A DNA stretch of 64,000 nt from Dyella lipolytica (GTDB lineage Bacteria; Pseudomonadota; Gammaproteobacteria; Xanthomonadales; Rhodanobacteraceae). How positions within the stretch are numbered: the first letter of the stretch is position 1; each line of letters starts with the position of its first letter. Under the pieces are notes generated by a model. The model was given only the letters and a program-made list of their open reading frames with translations, was not told where the DNA came from and did not search any database. This document shows, piece by piece, positions 45,643 to 55,224 of this stretch. A program made the translations under genes and the position numbers. The stretch spans positions 120,295-184,294 of the forward strand of contig NZ_BSNQ01000009.1 of assembly GCF_030160075.1 (NCBI RefSeq), written 5' to 3'.

Positions 45643-46611
45643 CTACGCCAACGTGCGTTCGATGCGGTCCTTCAGCGCCAGATCGAAGCGCGGCAACAGC
45701 TCCAGCGCCGCCAGGTTCTGCTCCAACTGCTCCTTCCGGCTGGCACCCAGCAATACCGTGGAGACATGTGGATTGGTCAGGCACCACGCGATGGCAAGTT
45801 GCGCCGGTGTCGCCCCTAGCTCTGTCGCGATGGCGGGCAACAGCTTCACCTTCTCCACGCGCTCCCCGCCTTCACCCAGCACCATGTCACGCAGCCACTC
45901 GTAACCGGGTTGCGTCAGGCGTGATCCTTGCGGCACTCCCTGGTTGTACTTGCCGCTCAGCAAACCCGAGGCGAGCGGCGACCAGATCGTGGTGCCCATG
46001 CCGTAGCTCGCGTACAACGGCGCGTATTCCTGTTCTACGCGTTCGCGGTGCAACAGGTTGTACTGCGGTTGTTCGGCCACCGGCGCATACATATGCATGG
46101 CCTGCGCAACGCGATGCGCTTCGTGAATGGCCGCAGCTGGCCATTCGCTGGTGCCCCAATACAGCACTTTGCCTTGACGGATCAGCGTATCCATCGCAGC
46201 TACCGTTTCCTCGATCGGTGTTTCAGGATCGGGGCGATGGCAGAAATAAAGATCGAGATGTCCTACGCGCAAACGTTCAAGCGCCTGATGACAGGCTTCG
46301 ATCACGTGCTTGCGCGATAAACCGCGTTGCGTGGGGCGCGGCTTCTCCGCCGCGCCGAAATACACCTTGCTCGAGACGCAATAGCTATCGCGTGGAAACC
46401 GCAGATCGGCCAGCACGTCACCCATCAGGCGCTCGGCTTCGCCGTGGTTGTAAGTCTCGGCGTTATCGAAAAAGTTGACGCCGCGATCCCAGGCCAGCGC
46501 CAGCAATTCGCGCGCATCAGAGCGACCGACCTGGCGACCGAACGTCACCCACGCGCCGAAAGAGAGTGCGGATAACTGCAGGCCGGTGCGGCCGAGGCGA
46601 CGATATTGCAT
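45643..46611 (-). CDS. Aldo/keto reductase, KCNAB/YghZ-like
   Basis: A 322-residue NADPH-dependent TIM-barrel oxidoreductase. The catalytic tetrad is visible: Asp and Tyr in NFFDNAETYNHGEAE, Lys in VSSKVYFG, His in YFCHRPDPETPIEE. The C-terminal VLLGASRKEQLEQNL is the cofactor-binding loop. The sequence is of the potassium-channel beta-subunit-like group, often active on methylglyoxal or aldehydes. The start at 46611 has GGAG upstream; an in-frame GTG lies seven codons earlier. Confidence 0.9.
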   Translation of the reverse strand: MQYRRLGRTGLQLSALSFGAWVTFGRQVGRSDARELLALAWDRGVNFFDNAETYNHGEAERLMGDVLADLRFPRDSYCVSSKVYFGAAEKPRPTQRGLSRKHVIEACHQALERLRVGHLDLYFCHRPDPETPIEETVAAMDTLIRQGKVLYWGTSEWPAAAIHEAHRVAQAMHMYAPVAEQPQYNLLHRERVEQEYAPLYASYGMGTTIWSPLASGLLSGKYNQGVPQGSRLTQPGYEWLRDMVLGEGGERVEKVKLLPAIATELGATPAQLAIAWCLTNPHVSTVLLGASRKEQLEQNLAALELLPRFDLALKDRIERTLA

Positions 46612-46685
46612 GGGAATCTCCTGAGCTGTCACGACGCTTGACCAGACGCCATCGGCAACGCCACCGATGGCTAGCGTGAATGCTA

Positions 46686-47486
46686 CTACTCCACGTTGAA
46701 GTCAACGATGCTGCTATCGATCGTACTGTCGGCGTTCTGCAAGTGAAGCATCAATGCCACACCGTATTTTTCCAAGTAAGCAAGCTTCATCTTGTCGGTG
46801 ACGATGCCGTTTGTGTCAACGAACTGACAGTCCAGCTCGTGCGCCTGACCTTCGATAGCTTGATTGAGCGACGACGCGCTGTAGCTTTTGCCGCTATCGC
46901 AGACGACTTGCCCGGGATCGCTAAAGGTGGGCTTGCCGGTCGAACCATACAGGTACGTAAAATTCATGTGGCCATCCGTGTTCGTGTCGAATCGGATGAC
47001 TTTGCGCGCTTCCACGATGGGAGGGAGTGCGCCCGCATTGGCCGGAACGCTCTGAGTAAGGAAGGAAAAATAACCGCGATAGGTAAGATCGAAACGCGCG
47101 ACCGTCATGGTTCCGTCATGCTGTACGGTTTCCATGCGACGCACCAAGCCGCTGCCGGCATTTTCCAGCGTAATCGCTACATCATAGCTGCCGGGTTTGG
47201 TCTGACCGGTGGCAGTGAGTTGATCGTGTGTGTGTACGACGATTTTCTTGAACGATACGGCTGCAAGATTCGCGCGTACAACGGCATCTTTGATGTCGCT
47301 GCCGAGCGCATCCGTGCTGAAGTGCTGCGAAAAATAGCTCGAATCATCCTTGCGAGCGTCCGCGGGCGGAGTAGAACCGCCAGCGCCGTTGGCAGATGGT
47401 GTGCTACCGGCGGCACCGGCGACTCCGGTGATGAGCACCGGAACCAGCATGAATGCGAAAAACCTGCTCTTTGCCGCAAAGCCCAT
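46686..47486 (-). CDS. Exported protein of unknown function
   Basis: A 266-residue protein with a signal peptide (basic GFAAKSR, hydrophobic 9-25, cleavage near GAAG), a short Gly/Ser/Pro-rich linker and a beta-rich domain with two cysteines (in VVCDSGK and ELDCQFVD) that could form a disulfide. I do not recognise the family. It lies between the aldo/keto reductase and pgpA on the same strand, with 74-76 base gaps. Confidence 0.7.
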   Translation of the reverse strand: MGFAAKSRFFAFMLVPVLITGVAGAAGSTPSANGAGGSTPPADARKDDSSYFSQHFSTDALGSDIKDAVVRANLAAVSFKKIVVHTHDQLTATGQTKPGSYDVAITLENAGSGLVRRMETVQHDGTMTVARFDLTYRGYFSFLTQSVPANAGALPPIVEARKVIRFDTNTDGHMNFTYLYGSTGKPTFSDPGQVVCDSGKSYSASSLNQAIEGQAHELDCQFVDTNGIVTDKMKLAYLEKYGVALMLHLQNADSTIDSSIVDFNVE

Positions 47487-47562
47487 GACTCACCCTCTTT
47501 AATGATTCGTGACATTCAGCACGAAGCTCCGGCTGCGTCAGAGTTCTCCGGGCAACCTCAAC

Positions 47563-48066
47563 TTATGCTCGCACCACGTGCAGCAACACCAGCAAGACAA
47601 CGGCGGCGAAGACGCCGGCCACCACATCGTCCACCATGACGCCTAGGCCGCCTTTCAGATGCCGGTCCAGCCAGCGGATCGGCCACGGCTTCCACACATC
47701 GAACAGACGAAACAACGCGAAGCCTGCGATGACCGCCCACCAGGGCGCCAGCAGTGCGGGCAGCAGCGCGATCCACTGCCCGACAAATTCATCCCAAACC
47801 AGACTGCGATGATCATCGACACCTAACGCACGACCAGCGATATCGCACGCCCATACGCCGATGGCAAAGCCGATCACAATGACCAACATATTGAACGGCA
47901 ACGACAACTGACGCAGCAACAGCCACGGCAGGATCGCCGCCAGCGAACCGAACGTACCTTGCGCCACAGGCGCCAGGCCTGAGCCGAAGCCGCAGGCGAG
48001 CCATCCGGCCGGACTAGCCAACAACGCGCGACGTTGCGTATCAGTGAGGACTTTACGTTCGCTCAT
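47563..48066 (-). CDS. pgpA: Phosphatidylglycerophosphatase A
   Basis: PgpA dephosphorylates phosphatidylglycerol phosphate in the inner membrane. The 167-residue protein has the family motifs GFGSGLAPVAQGTFGSLAA, the acidic VDDHRSLVWDEFVGQW site and FDVWKPWPIRWLD, with four membrane segments. The ATG overlaps the thiL stop by four bases, the usual thiL-pgpA coupling. Confidence 0.94.
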   Translation of the reverse strand: MSERKVLTDTQRRALLASPAGWLACGFGSGLAPVAQGTFGSLAAILPWLLLRQLSLPFNMLVIVIGFAIGVWACDIAGRALGVDDHRSLVWDEFVGQWIALLPALLAPWWAVIAGFALFRLFDVWKPWPIRWLDRHLKGGLGVMVDDVVAGVFAAVVLLVLLHVVRA

Positions 48067-49025
48067 GCGCCGAAATGATCCCAGCCGCGATGAACAGGTT
48101 CCAACCATCGTCCATCCGCATCGCGCACGCTCACGCCGCTTCCTTCCACGACACGTCCGATTTTGGTTGCACCGCAGCCGATTCGCGCGAGGTCTGCTTG
48201 TACGGCAGCAACGTGCTGAACGGGCAGCGTAAAACACAGTTCGTAATCGTCGCCGCCGCTCAACGCGAAATCGCGCGAGGCCGCTTCGTCGAAAAGATCC
48301 AGCAGCGCCGACGAACGTGGCAACAGGGGCGCCTCGATCTCTGCCCCGACATGGCTGGCCGCGCACAGATGGCCGAGATCGGCGAGCAGACCATCGGAAA
48401 CGTCGATGCACGCACTTGCATGTCCGCGCAACGCCAGGCCGGCGGCGACACGTGGCGTGGGACGATTTAGACGTTCGAGCAGCAACGCCGAACGGAGATC
48501 GATGCCGCTGTTCCCACTTTGCACCAGCCGCAAACCGGCAGCGGCATCGCCGAGCGTTCCCGTCACCAGGATCGCATCGCCGGCTTGCGCACCTGCACGC
48601 GTAAGCGCTTTACCCGGCGGAACAAAACCATGCACGGCGACACTGACGGTGAACGCGCCGCGCGTCGTGTCGCCGCCGACCAGCGCGAGTCGATACGACT
48701 GCGCTAGTTGCGCAAAACCGGTTGCAAAGCCGTCGATAAATGCGGGGTCGGCACTGGGCAGCGTCAACGCCAACAGCGCCCAGGCGGGTGTGGCACCCAT
48801 CGCAGCGAGATCGGAGAGATTCACTGCCAAGGATTTCCAGCCAATATCGGCCGCTGCAGTGCCGATCGGGAAATGCACACCTTCGACGAGCGTGTCGATC
48901 GACACGGCCAGTTCCTGCCCGGCCGGCACGGCGAGCAGCGCCGCGTCGTCGCCGATGCCCAAGCGCACATCATCGCGCCCCTGCGCAGTGCGCTCACGGA
49001 TGCGGTCGATCAGCGTGAATTCCAT
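48063..49025 (-). CDS. thiL: Thiamine-monophosphate kinase
   Basis: ThiL phosphorylates thiamine monophosphate to thiamine diphosphate. The 320-residue protein has the N-terminal GIGDDAALL, metal-binding IDTLVEGVHF, LVGGDTTRG and ALSGGDDYELCF motifs of the PurM/ThiL superfamily. The start at 49025 gives MEFTLIDRI, the common N-terminus. It lies 80 bases downstream of nusB. Confidence 0.95.
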   Translation of the reverse strand: MEFTLIDRIRERTAQGRDDVRLGIGDDAALLAVPAGQELAVSIDTLVEGVHFPIGTAAADIGWKSLAVNLSDLAAMGATPAWALLALTLPSADPAFIDGFATGFAQLAQSYRLALVGGDTTRGAFTVSVAVHGFVPPGKALTRAGAQAGDAILVTGTLGDAAAGLRLVQSGNSGIDLRSALLLERLNRPTPRVAAGLALRGHASACIDVSDGLLADLGHLCAASHVGAEIEAPLLPRSSALLDLFDEAASRDFALSGGDDYELCFTLPVQHVAAVQADLARIGCGATKIGRVVEGSGVSVRDADGRWLEPVHRGWDHFGA

Positions 49026-49105
49026 AGGAAGCCGGAAAGATGAGGAGGTTGTCGCGCGTGCTGCCAAGCTTGAATCACGCCGCGGCGCACATCAATGCGC
49101 CCGCA

Positions 49106-49564
49106 CTATTCGGCTCCGGTGCCTCGCTTCTCCACCACGCGGAGCTGCGCGGCAAGCTTGTCCAGCACACCATTGACGTAGCTGTGTCCGTGATCCGCAC
49201 CGAAACGCTTGGTCACTTCGATCGCTTCGTTGATGATCACGCGATACGGCACATCCGGGCGGTATTTCAATTCGTAGGCGGCCAGGCGCAGAGCAGCGCG
49301 TTCGATCGGGTCGATCTGCGCAACATCGCGATCGATGTAAGGCTTGAGCGCATCGTCGAGCGCGCCGACGTGTTTTTCCACACCGCGCAGCAGATCTTCG
49401 AAGTACTCCAGGTCGGCCACTTCCATATCCTGCTCGTGGCGAAACTGGTCGATCACCGCGTTCATCGAGCTACCGCTCATCTGCCACGCGTACAGCGCCT
49501 GCAGCGCGCGACGGCGAGCGCGCGAGCGTGCGGCAAGATCGATGCCTTCCGGACGGTGGCTCAT
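49106..49564 (-). CDS. nusB: Transcription antitermination factor NusB
   Basis: NusB binds boxA RNA with NusE (S10) in rRNA antitermination. It has 152 residues, all helical, with ARRRALQALYAWQMSG near the N-terminus and the conserved INEAIEVTKRFG and YVNGVLDKLA segments. Its start overlaps the ribH stop as TAATG, a firm sign of coupling. Confidence 0.95.
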   Translation of the reverse strand: MSHRPEGIDLAARSRARRRALQALYAWQMSGSSMNAVIDQFRHEQDMEVADLEYFEDLLRGVEKHVGALDDALKPYIDRDVAQIDPIERAALRLAAYELKYRPDVPYRVIINEAIEVTKRFGADHGHSYVNGVLDKLAAQLRVVEKRGTGAE

Positions 49565-50025
49565 TACAGCTTTCCGTACAGATTGACCATTTCCAGCGCG
49601 GCCATCGCAGCGTCGGCGCCCTTGTTGCCGGCCTTGGTGCCGGAGCGTTCGATGGCCTGTTCGATGGTGTCGGTGGTGAGTACGCCAAAGGCCACCGGTA
49701 CGCAGGAACCAAACGATGCCTGCGCCAGACCCTTGGCACATTCGCCGGCGACGTAATCGAAGTGCGGCGTGGCGCCGCGAATCACCGCGCCCAGTCCGAT
49801 CACCGCTGCGTACTTGCCGGAGTGCGCCAACTTGTGTGCGGCCTGCGGGATTTCCCACGCACCGGGCACGCGAATCAGGTCGATGGAATCGTCCTTTACA
49901 CCGTGGCGCACCAGCGCATCGCGCGCCCCGGCCACCAGCGGTTCGACGACAAAGCCATTGAAACGGCCGGCGACGATGGCAAAACGGCCCTTGGGCGTGG
50001 CGAAATCGCCTTCGATGGTCTTCAT
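49564..50025 (-). CDS. ribH: 6,7-dimethyl-8-ribityllumazine synthase
   Basis: RibH condenses DHBP with the pyrimidine intermediate to form lumazine. The 153-residue product has the substrate loop GRFNGFV, the VPGAWEIP motif and the catalytic His in [12 protein letters not shown]. It is separated from the other rib genes by an LD-carboxypeptidase and a GH3 gene, unlike the usual ribBA-ribH adjacency. Confidence 0.96.
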   Translation of the reverse strand: MKTIEGDFATPKGRFAIVAGRFNGFVVEPLVAGARDALVRHGVKDDSIDLIRVPGAWEIPQAAHKLAHSGKYAAVIGLGAVIRGATPHFDYVAGECAKGLAQASFGSCVPVAFGVLTTDTIEQAIERSGTKAGNKGADAAMAALEMVNLYGKL

Positions 50026-50102
50026 GATGCGTGGATTCCTTTGAACGGGTTGGGCCCGTGCGAGCCCAGTATTTTACGGGTTTGGGGGGAAAGCTGCCGA
50101 AA

Positions 50103-51089
50103 TCAGGTCATGGATGGCTCGTGGGGCTGCCGCAGGTGCGGGTAGCCACGGAAATCCAGGCTTGCCCGCTGCCCCATCACCCGCAGACGGGCCGGCGCGC
50201 CGAACGGCAGGGTGAATTTGTCCGCAGCATGGCCAAAGGGCATGCCGGAAAGTACCGGAATACCGGCGATGCGCCGCACCTGGGCGAAGCCATCGGCCAG
50301 GTCGTAGCCGTTGTCGTAGGCGGTGGGCCGGCATTGGGTGAAGTCAGCCAGGATCAAGGCGCGCTGCCGCCCCAATACACCGGACAAATGCAGCTGATAG
50401 AGCAGGCGTTCGATGCGGAATGGCGGTTCGCCCACGTCTTCCACGAACAGGATGCCGCCGTCGATGTGGGGGAAATACGGCGTGCCGAGCAAGCTGCACA
50501 ACATGGCAAGGTTACCGCCCCAAAGCGGCCCCTCCAGGTCGCACTCCGCCGCGTCGCCGCAATCCCAACTGGCTTTGCCCTGCGGTGCGCTCACGGTGCG
50601 CCAGAAATGACGCCAGGTCAGCGGGCTCATTGAGACCGGGCCGAAATCCGGACCAAGCATCGGGCCGCCGAAAGTGACCAGTCCTACCTTTGCATACAAC
50701 GCCATCTGCAAGGCGGTGAAATCGCTGTGGCCGACCAGTGCGATCGATTCACCCACAAGGCGTTCACGCAATGCGTCGTACTGCACATGTTCCAGCAGAC
50801 GCGTGACGCCGTAGCCGCCGCGAATCGATAGCGCGATATCCGGCAGCGTATCGAGCGTCGCCAGCGCATTGATGTCCGCGACGCGTTGAACATCGCTGCC
50901 GGCATAACGCAGCTCGGTGCGATCGAGCACATCCAATCCATCCACGGTGCAGCCCGCGCCGCGCAAACGCGCCACGCCGCGGGTCATCGCATCGCGGTCG
51001 TGCGGATAACCGGAAGGGGCGATCAAGCGAACGCGGCAAGCATGATCGGCGTGCATGGGCGGTGTTTCTCCGCTGCTCGATGCATTCAT
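50103..51089 (-). CDS. ldcA: LD-carboxypeptidase (S66 family)
   Basis: Family S66 enzymes cleave the L-D bond of murein tetrapeptides in recycling, or inactivate microcin C (MccF). The 328-residue product has the nucleophile Ser122 in LVGHSD, an acidic FVEDVGEPPFR segment and the catalytic His in PFGHAADKFTLPFG. There is no signal peptide, so it acts in the cytosol. The ATG at 51089 overlaps the GH3 stop as ATGA, favouring it over the ATG at 51056. LdcA and MccF cannot be separated from sequence alone. Confidence 0.88.
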   Translation of the reverse strand: MNASSSGETPPMHADHACRVRLIAPSGYPHDRDAMTRGVARLRGAGCTVDGLDVLDRTELRYAGSDVQRVADINALATLDTLPDIALSIRGGYGVTRLLEHVQYDALRERLVGESIALVGHSDFTALQMALYAKVGLVTFGGPMLGPDFGPVSMSPLTWRHFWRTVSAPQGKASWDCGDAAECDLEGPLWGGNLAMLCSLLGTPYFPHIDGGILFVEDVGEPPFRIERLLYQLHLSGVLGRQRALILADFTQCRPTAYDNGYDLADGFAQVRRIAGIPVLSGMPFGHAADKFTLPFGAPARLRVMGQRASLDFRGYPHLRQPHEPSMT

Positions 51090-53320
51090 GGCGCGATACG
51101 GGCCGCGGCAACGTCGGCCTGGCCGTTCAACACGAGATCGCGCGACGAGTGTCCGACGTCGATCGGATAGCTGCCTGCCGCAATACGCCACTGGTCGGCG
51201 TCTGCATCGAATACAGCGAGCAACCGCGGATCGATCGTGACGCTTACCGTGCGGCTTTCCTTCGGCTGCAAGCTGACCTTGTCGAATCCGGCCAGACGAC
51301 GCGGCGCCTCGCCGCTATCGGTCGGCATGCCGACGTAGATCTGCGGCGTATCCATGCCGGCGCGGTCACCGAGGTTAGTGACCTTGAAGCTCACCGTGAC
51401 ATGGTCGCCTTGCGTGCTCACGTGCAGATCGCTATAGCCGAAGCGGCTGTACGAAAGCCCAAAGCCAAACGGAAACAGCGGCTCCAGTTTCTTTTCGTCG
51501 TACCACTTGTAGCCGACCGCTGCGCCTTCGACGTTGTAGTCGACTTCGTTGGCATTCGTCATCTGCGGGCGTGGCAATTGCTGTTCGTCCTTGGGGAAGG
51601 TGATCGGCAGATGGCCCGACGGATTCACCTTGCCGGTCAAGACGCCAGCAATCGCATCACCACCACGCGAGCCGGGATACCACGCTTCCACGACGGCGCT
51701 CACTTTTGACAGCCACGGCATCTTCACCGGACCGCCGTTTTCCAGCACGACGATGGCATGCGGATTGGCGGCGGCCACGGCATCGATCAATGCGTCCTGC
51801 CCGTTCGGCAAGGACAGGTTGGGAGCATCGATGCCCTCGCACATCCATTGAGTAGCGAAAACGATGGCGATATCGGATGACTTGGCCAGTGCGACAGCCT
51901 TCGCCGGATCGCTGCCATCGTCATAACGCAGCGTGGCCGCGGGCATCTGCTTTTGCAGCGCCTTCATCGGCGATGACGGGTCATAGACCATCCATTGCCA
52001 CACGTTCTGAACGGGCGGCTGCACCGCCGGAATGGCCGGACCACCGATCGGCCAGACCTGTGCGGAACCGCCACCGGAAAGCACGCCGGCATCCGCATGA
52101 CCGCCGATGATCGCGATCGTCTTTACGCTCGCATTCAAAGGCAATTGCGCGCGATCGTTCTTCAGCAGCACGATGGCCTGCTCCGCGGCGCTGCGCGATA
52201 CGGCCGCATCGGCTTTCGCATTGATCGGCTTGATGACCGGCGGATGATCGAACAACCCGCCCGCATACATCGAGCGCAGGATGCGATGCACCATGTCCTG
52301 CAGACGACTGCGCGGCACGGTGCCGTTAGTGATGGCTTGCGTTAGCGGCGCGCCGAAGCTGCTGCCCGTATTGCCTAGACTGCTTCCCGTCCCGAGATCG
52401 ATGCCAGACACCTGATCGACACCGGCCAGCGCATCGTTCACGCCGTGGTCGGCACCCCAGTCGGTCATCACCCAGCCGGGATACTTCCAATCGCGCTTGA
52501 GGATGTCGTTGAGCAAGTGACTATTGGAGCAATCGTAGATGTTGTTGACCTTGTTATAGCCGCACATCACCGAAGCGGGATGACCGTCCTCGATCGCCAG
52601 TTCGAAGGCAAGCAGGTCCGATTCGCGTATGGCGCGTTCGCCGATGTTCGAACTCATGGTGAGGCGATTGGTTTCCTGCGCGTTCAAGGCGTAATGCTTG
52701 ATCGTGGAAAGCACATGGCGGGACTGGATGCCGCGTATCTCGGCACCATCGATGCGTGCGGCCAGCAAGGGGTCTTCGCCGAGGTACTCGAAGTTACGGC
52801 CGTTGCGCGGCTCGCGTGCCAGGTTGATGCCACCGGCAAGGAGCATGTTGATGCCCTGCGCATACGCCTCGCTGCCGATCATGCTGCCGCCGGCATAAGC
52901 GATCTGCGGGTTCCACGTAGCGGCCACCCCCAACAGCGACGGCAGCGCCGTCGCATCGCCGGCCTTCCCGCGCACCAGCAAGGGCTGCCCGTTCTTGTCT
53001 TTGCCGACGGGATAGTTGTGAACGCCGATGCCCGCATCGTTCTCCTGCAAAGCCGGAATGCCAAGCGCGGGCAGCGCCGGTACATAACCTGCGGTACCGA
53101 TGCCGCCGGGCGGTTGCTGCGGGACCATCGTGTTGAAGGTCTGCACCATATGGTGCATGTCTTCCAACGACATGCGTTGCACGAGCTGATCCGCACGCTG
53201 GTCCGGCGTGGGGTTCGCCGTGGACTGTGCGCTGGCACTGGACATGCAAGCCAGCGAAAGTGCAGTCAAACAGAGGGTGCGTGTCGGCACGCTTGCGAAC
53301 AGCAGATCCACGGCTTTCAT
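51086..53320 (-). CDS. Periplasmic GH3 beta-glucosidase (BglX-like)
   Basis: A 744-residue exported glycoside hydrolase family 3 enzyme: signal peptide (cleavage near ASA-Q at 30-32), the (beta/alpha)8 domain with KH at 208-209 and the nucleophile Asp287 in VMTDWGADHG, the alpha/beta sandwich domain (LPLNASVKTIAIIGGHADAG), and a C-terminal fibronectin-III-like domain. It is much larger than NagZ and is of the beta-glucosidase/xylosidase type. It lies 117 bases after ribB and is translationally coupled to ldcA. Confidence 0.92.
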   Translation of the reverse strand: MKAVDLLFASVPTRTLCLTALSLACMSSASAQSTANPTPDQRADQLVQRMSLEDMHHMVQTFNTMVPQQPPGGIGTAGYVPALPALGIPALQENDAGIGVHNYPVGKDKNGQPLLVRGKAGDATALPSLLGVAATWNPQIAYAGGSMIGSEAYAQGINMLLAGGINLAREPRNGRNFEYLGEDPLLAARIDGAEIRGIQSRHVLSTIKHYALNAQETNRLTMSSNIGERAIRESDLLAFELAIEDGHPASVMCGYNKVNNIYDCSNSHLLNDILKRDWKYPGWVMTDWGADHGVNDALAGVDQVSGIDLGTGSSLGNTGSSFGAPLTQAITNGTVPRSRLQDMVHRILRSMYAGGLFDHPPVIKPINAKADAAVSRSAAEQAIVLLKNDRAQLPLNASVKTIAIIGGHADAGVLSGGGSAQVWPIGGPAIPAVQPPVQNVWQWMVYDPSSPMKALQKQMPAATLRYDDGSDPAKAVALAKSSDIAIVFATQWMCEGIDAPNLSLPNGQDALIDAVAAANPHAIVVLENGGPVKMPWLSKVSAVVEAWYPGSRGGDAIAGVLTGKVNPSGHLPITFPKDEQQLPRPQMTNANEVDYNVEGAAVGYKWYDEKKLEPLFPFGFGLSYSRFGYSDLHVSTQGDHVTVSFKVTNLGDRAGMDTPQIYVGMPTDSGEAPRRLAGFDKVSLQPKESRTVSVTIDPRLLAVFDADADQWRIAAGSYPIDVGHSSRDLVLNGQADVAAARIAP

Positions 53321-53437
53321 CTAAGACCTCGTTATCGGCGGAGCAAGGCGATCGCGCAGAGCATGCCACGAAGATGGCATTTATTGCGGGAAGAATGGGG
53401 CAAAAATCAGGACAGGGCATTTAGCGCGTGAGACGCA

Positions 53438-54532
53438 TTACTCCGCGTGCTCAACAACCTCCAGCCCAAATCCGGCCAGGCCCACCAGCTTGCGCGGCGT
53501 ACCCAACACGCGCAGGCGATGTACGCCGAGATCGGTGAGGATCTGCGCGCCCAGCCCCAACTGACGCCATTCCTGCTGCTGTACCTCCTCGGGCGCTTGA
53601 GTCGCAGGCTGTCGATTGAGGCGGCGCAACAGGGCCTCAGGTGTATCTTCGCCGGAGAGCACCAGCAGCACGCCGCGGTTTTCGTCCGCAATGCGACGCA
53701 GAGCTGCCGTTACCGTCATGCCAAGATCGTCGCGTTGCAGATGCAGCACGTCCGACAAGGTGTTGCGCACATGTACGCGCGAAAGCACCGGCGCGCCATC
53801 GTCCACCGCACCGCGCACGAGTGCGAAATGCAGGCCATGTCGAATGGCGTCGCGGTAGGCCACCAGGCGGAACGGTCCAAACTCGGTCTGCACCTGTTCC
53901 TCGTGCACGCGCTGTATCGTCTTCTCGGTTTCCAGGCGATAGCGGATCAAGTCGGCGATCGAGCCGATCTTCAAGCCGTGTTTCTTGGCAAAGATTTCCA
54001 GCTCCGGGCGGCGTGCCATGGAGCCGTCTTCGTGCAGCACTTCAATCAATACGGCTGCCGGCTCCAATCCCGCCAGTGCAGCGAGATCGCAACCTGCTTC
54101 GGTGTGTCCGGCGCGCGTCAACACGCCACCTGGCTGCGCAGTGAGCGGAAAGATGTGGCCAGGCTGCGAGAGATCTTGCGGTTTGGCATCCGCCTTCACG
54201 GCCACCTGGATGGTGCGTGCACGATCGTGCGCGGAGATGCCGGTGGTGACGCCTTCGGCCGCCTCGATCGAGACGGTGAAGTTGGTGTGATAAGGCGAGG
54301 TGTTGTCGCTCACCATCGGGCGCAGGCCAAGCTGGCGCGTGCGTTGCTCGGTCAACGTCAGGCACACCAGGCCACGCGCTTCGCGCACCATGAAGTTGAT
54401 GTCCTCGGGCCGCACCATCGACGCGGCGATGATCAGGTCGCCTTCGTTTTCGCGGTCTTCGTCGTCGAGAATGACGACCATGCGGCCGGCGCGGATGTCT
54501 TCGAGGATTTCGGGGATGGTATTGAAAGCCAT
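53438..54532 (-). CDS. ribB: DHBP synthase with degenerate GTP cyclohydrolase II domain (RibBX type)
   Basis: The N-terminal domain (1-200) is a complete 3,4-dihydroxy-2-butanone-4-phosphate synthase with DDEDRENEGD (23-32) and RAGHTEAG. The C-terminal domain (about 205-364) aligns with GTP cyclohydrolase II but lacks the three zinc cysteines: where RibA has HSECLTGD and RCDCG, this protein has HVRNTLSD and RDDLG, giving Asn257, Asp268 and Leu270. It should therefore make DHBP but not act on GTP; a separate ribA is expected elsewhere. Confidence 0.93.
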   Translation of the reverse strand: MAFNTIPEILEDIRAGRMVVILDDEDRENEGDLIIAASMVRPEDINFMVREARGLVCLTLTEQRTRQLGLRPMVSDNTSPYHTNFTVSIEAAEGVTTGISAHDRARTIQVAVKADAKPQDLSQPGHIFPLTAQPGGVLTRAGHTEAGCDLAALAGLEPAAVLIEVLHEDGSMARRPELEIFAKKHGLKIGSIADLIRYRLETEKTIQRVHEEQVQTEFGPFRLVAYRDAIRHGLHFALVRGAVDDGAPVLSRVHVRNTLSDVLHLQRDDLGMTVTAALRRIADENRGVLLVLSGEDTPEALLRRLNRQPATQAPEEVQQQEWRQLGLGAQILTDLGVHRLRVLGTPRKLVGLAGFGLEVVEHAE

Positions 54533-54582
54533 GTCTTGTTCCTTTGATGCTCACCGCCTACGCGGAGGAAGCGAGTTGAAAA

Positions 54583-55224
54583 TCACGCGAAGCCGTGCTG
54601 CTTGAGAAACGCCTCGTCGATCCGCGGCGCTTCGCCGCTACCGATCAGCCGCTCGATATAGCGTGCCACCACGTCCACTTCGATGTTCACCGCATCACCG
54701 CCACGGCGCGCATGGAATGCTGTGTGTGCCACTGTGTGGGGGATAAGGTTCACACCGAAGCGATTCCCGGCAACCTCGTTGACGGTAAGGCTGGTGCCGT
54801 CGATGCAGATCGAGCCTTTCGAAGCGATGTAGCGCGCAAGCTGCGCCGGTACTTCGAAGGTCCAGCGCTGCGAACGGCCATCCGACGTAATGGAAACGAC
54901 TTTGCCCACCCCATCGACATGCCCGGACACCAGATGACCGCCCAGGCGGTCGGCCAGGCGCAGGGCTTTCTCCAGATTCACCGGATCACCGGCTTTATGC
55001 TTGCCCAGCGTGGTGAGCGACAGCGTTTCGTTGGAAACGTCGGCACCGAATCCGCGGGCATCCAGCGACACGGCGGTCAGGCATACGCCGGATACGGCAA
55101 TGCTGTCGCCAAGCTGCACATCGGAAAGATCGAGATCGGCGGTATCGACATGCAGCCGCACGTCGCCACCGCGCGATTCCAGCCGCACGATGCGGCCTAC
55201 GCTTTGAATAATGCCGGTAAACAT
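54583..55224 (-). CDS. ribE: Riboflavin synthase alpha chain
   Basis: RibE dismutates two lumazines to riboflavin. The 213-residue product contains two similar beta-barrels, with MFTGIIQSVG at the start, GVCLTAV in the first barrel, and GGHLVSGHVDGVG and SICIDGTSLTVN in the second. It is the first gene after the FMN riboswitch. Its Shine-Dalgarno GGAGGT lies inside a hairpin (55230-55248), and its ATG overlaps the stop of a possible 17-codon leader. Confidence 0.96.
   Translation of the reverse strand: MFTGIIQSVGRIVRLESRGGDVRLHVDTADLDLSDVQLGDSIAVSGVCLTAVSLDARGFGADVSNETLSLTTLGKHKAGDPVNLEKALRLADRLGGHLVSGHVDGVGKVVSITSDGRSQRWTFEVPAQLARYIASKGSICIDGTSLTVNEVAGNRFGVNLIPHTVAHTAFHARRGGDAVNIEVDVVARYIERLIGSGEAPRIDEAFLKQHGFA

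Noticed and set aside
51086-53320. GH3 enzyme as NagZ acting with LdcA in murein recycling
   Set aside because: NagZ is cytosolic and about 340 residues; this protein is 744 residues, exported, and has a C-terminal sandwich and Fn3-like domain.
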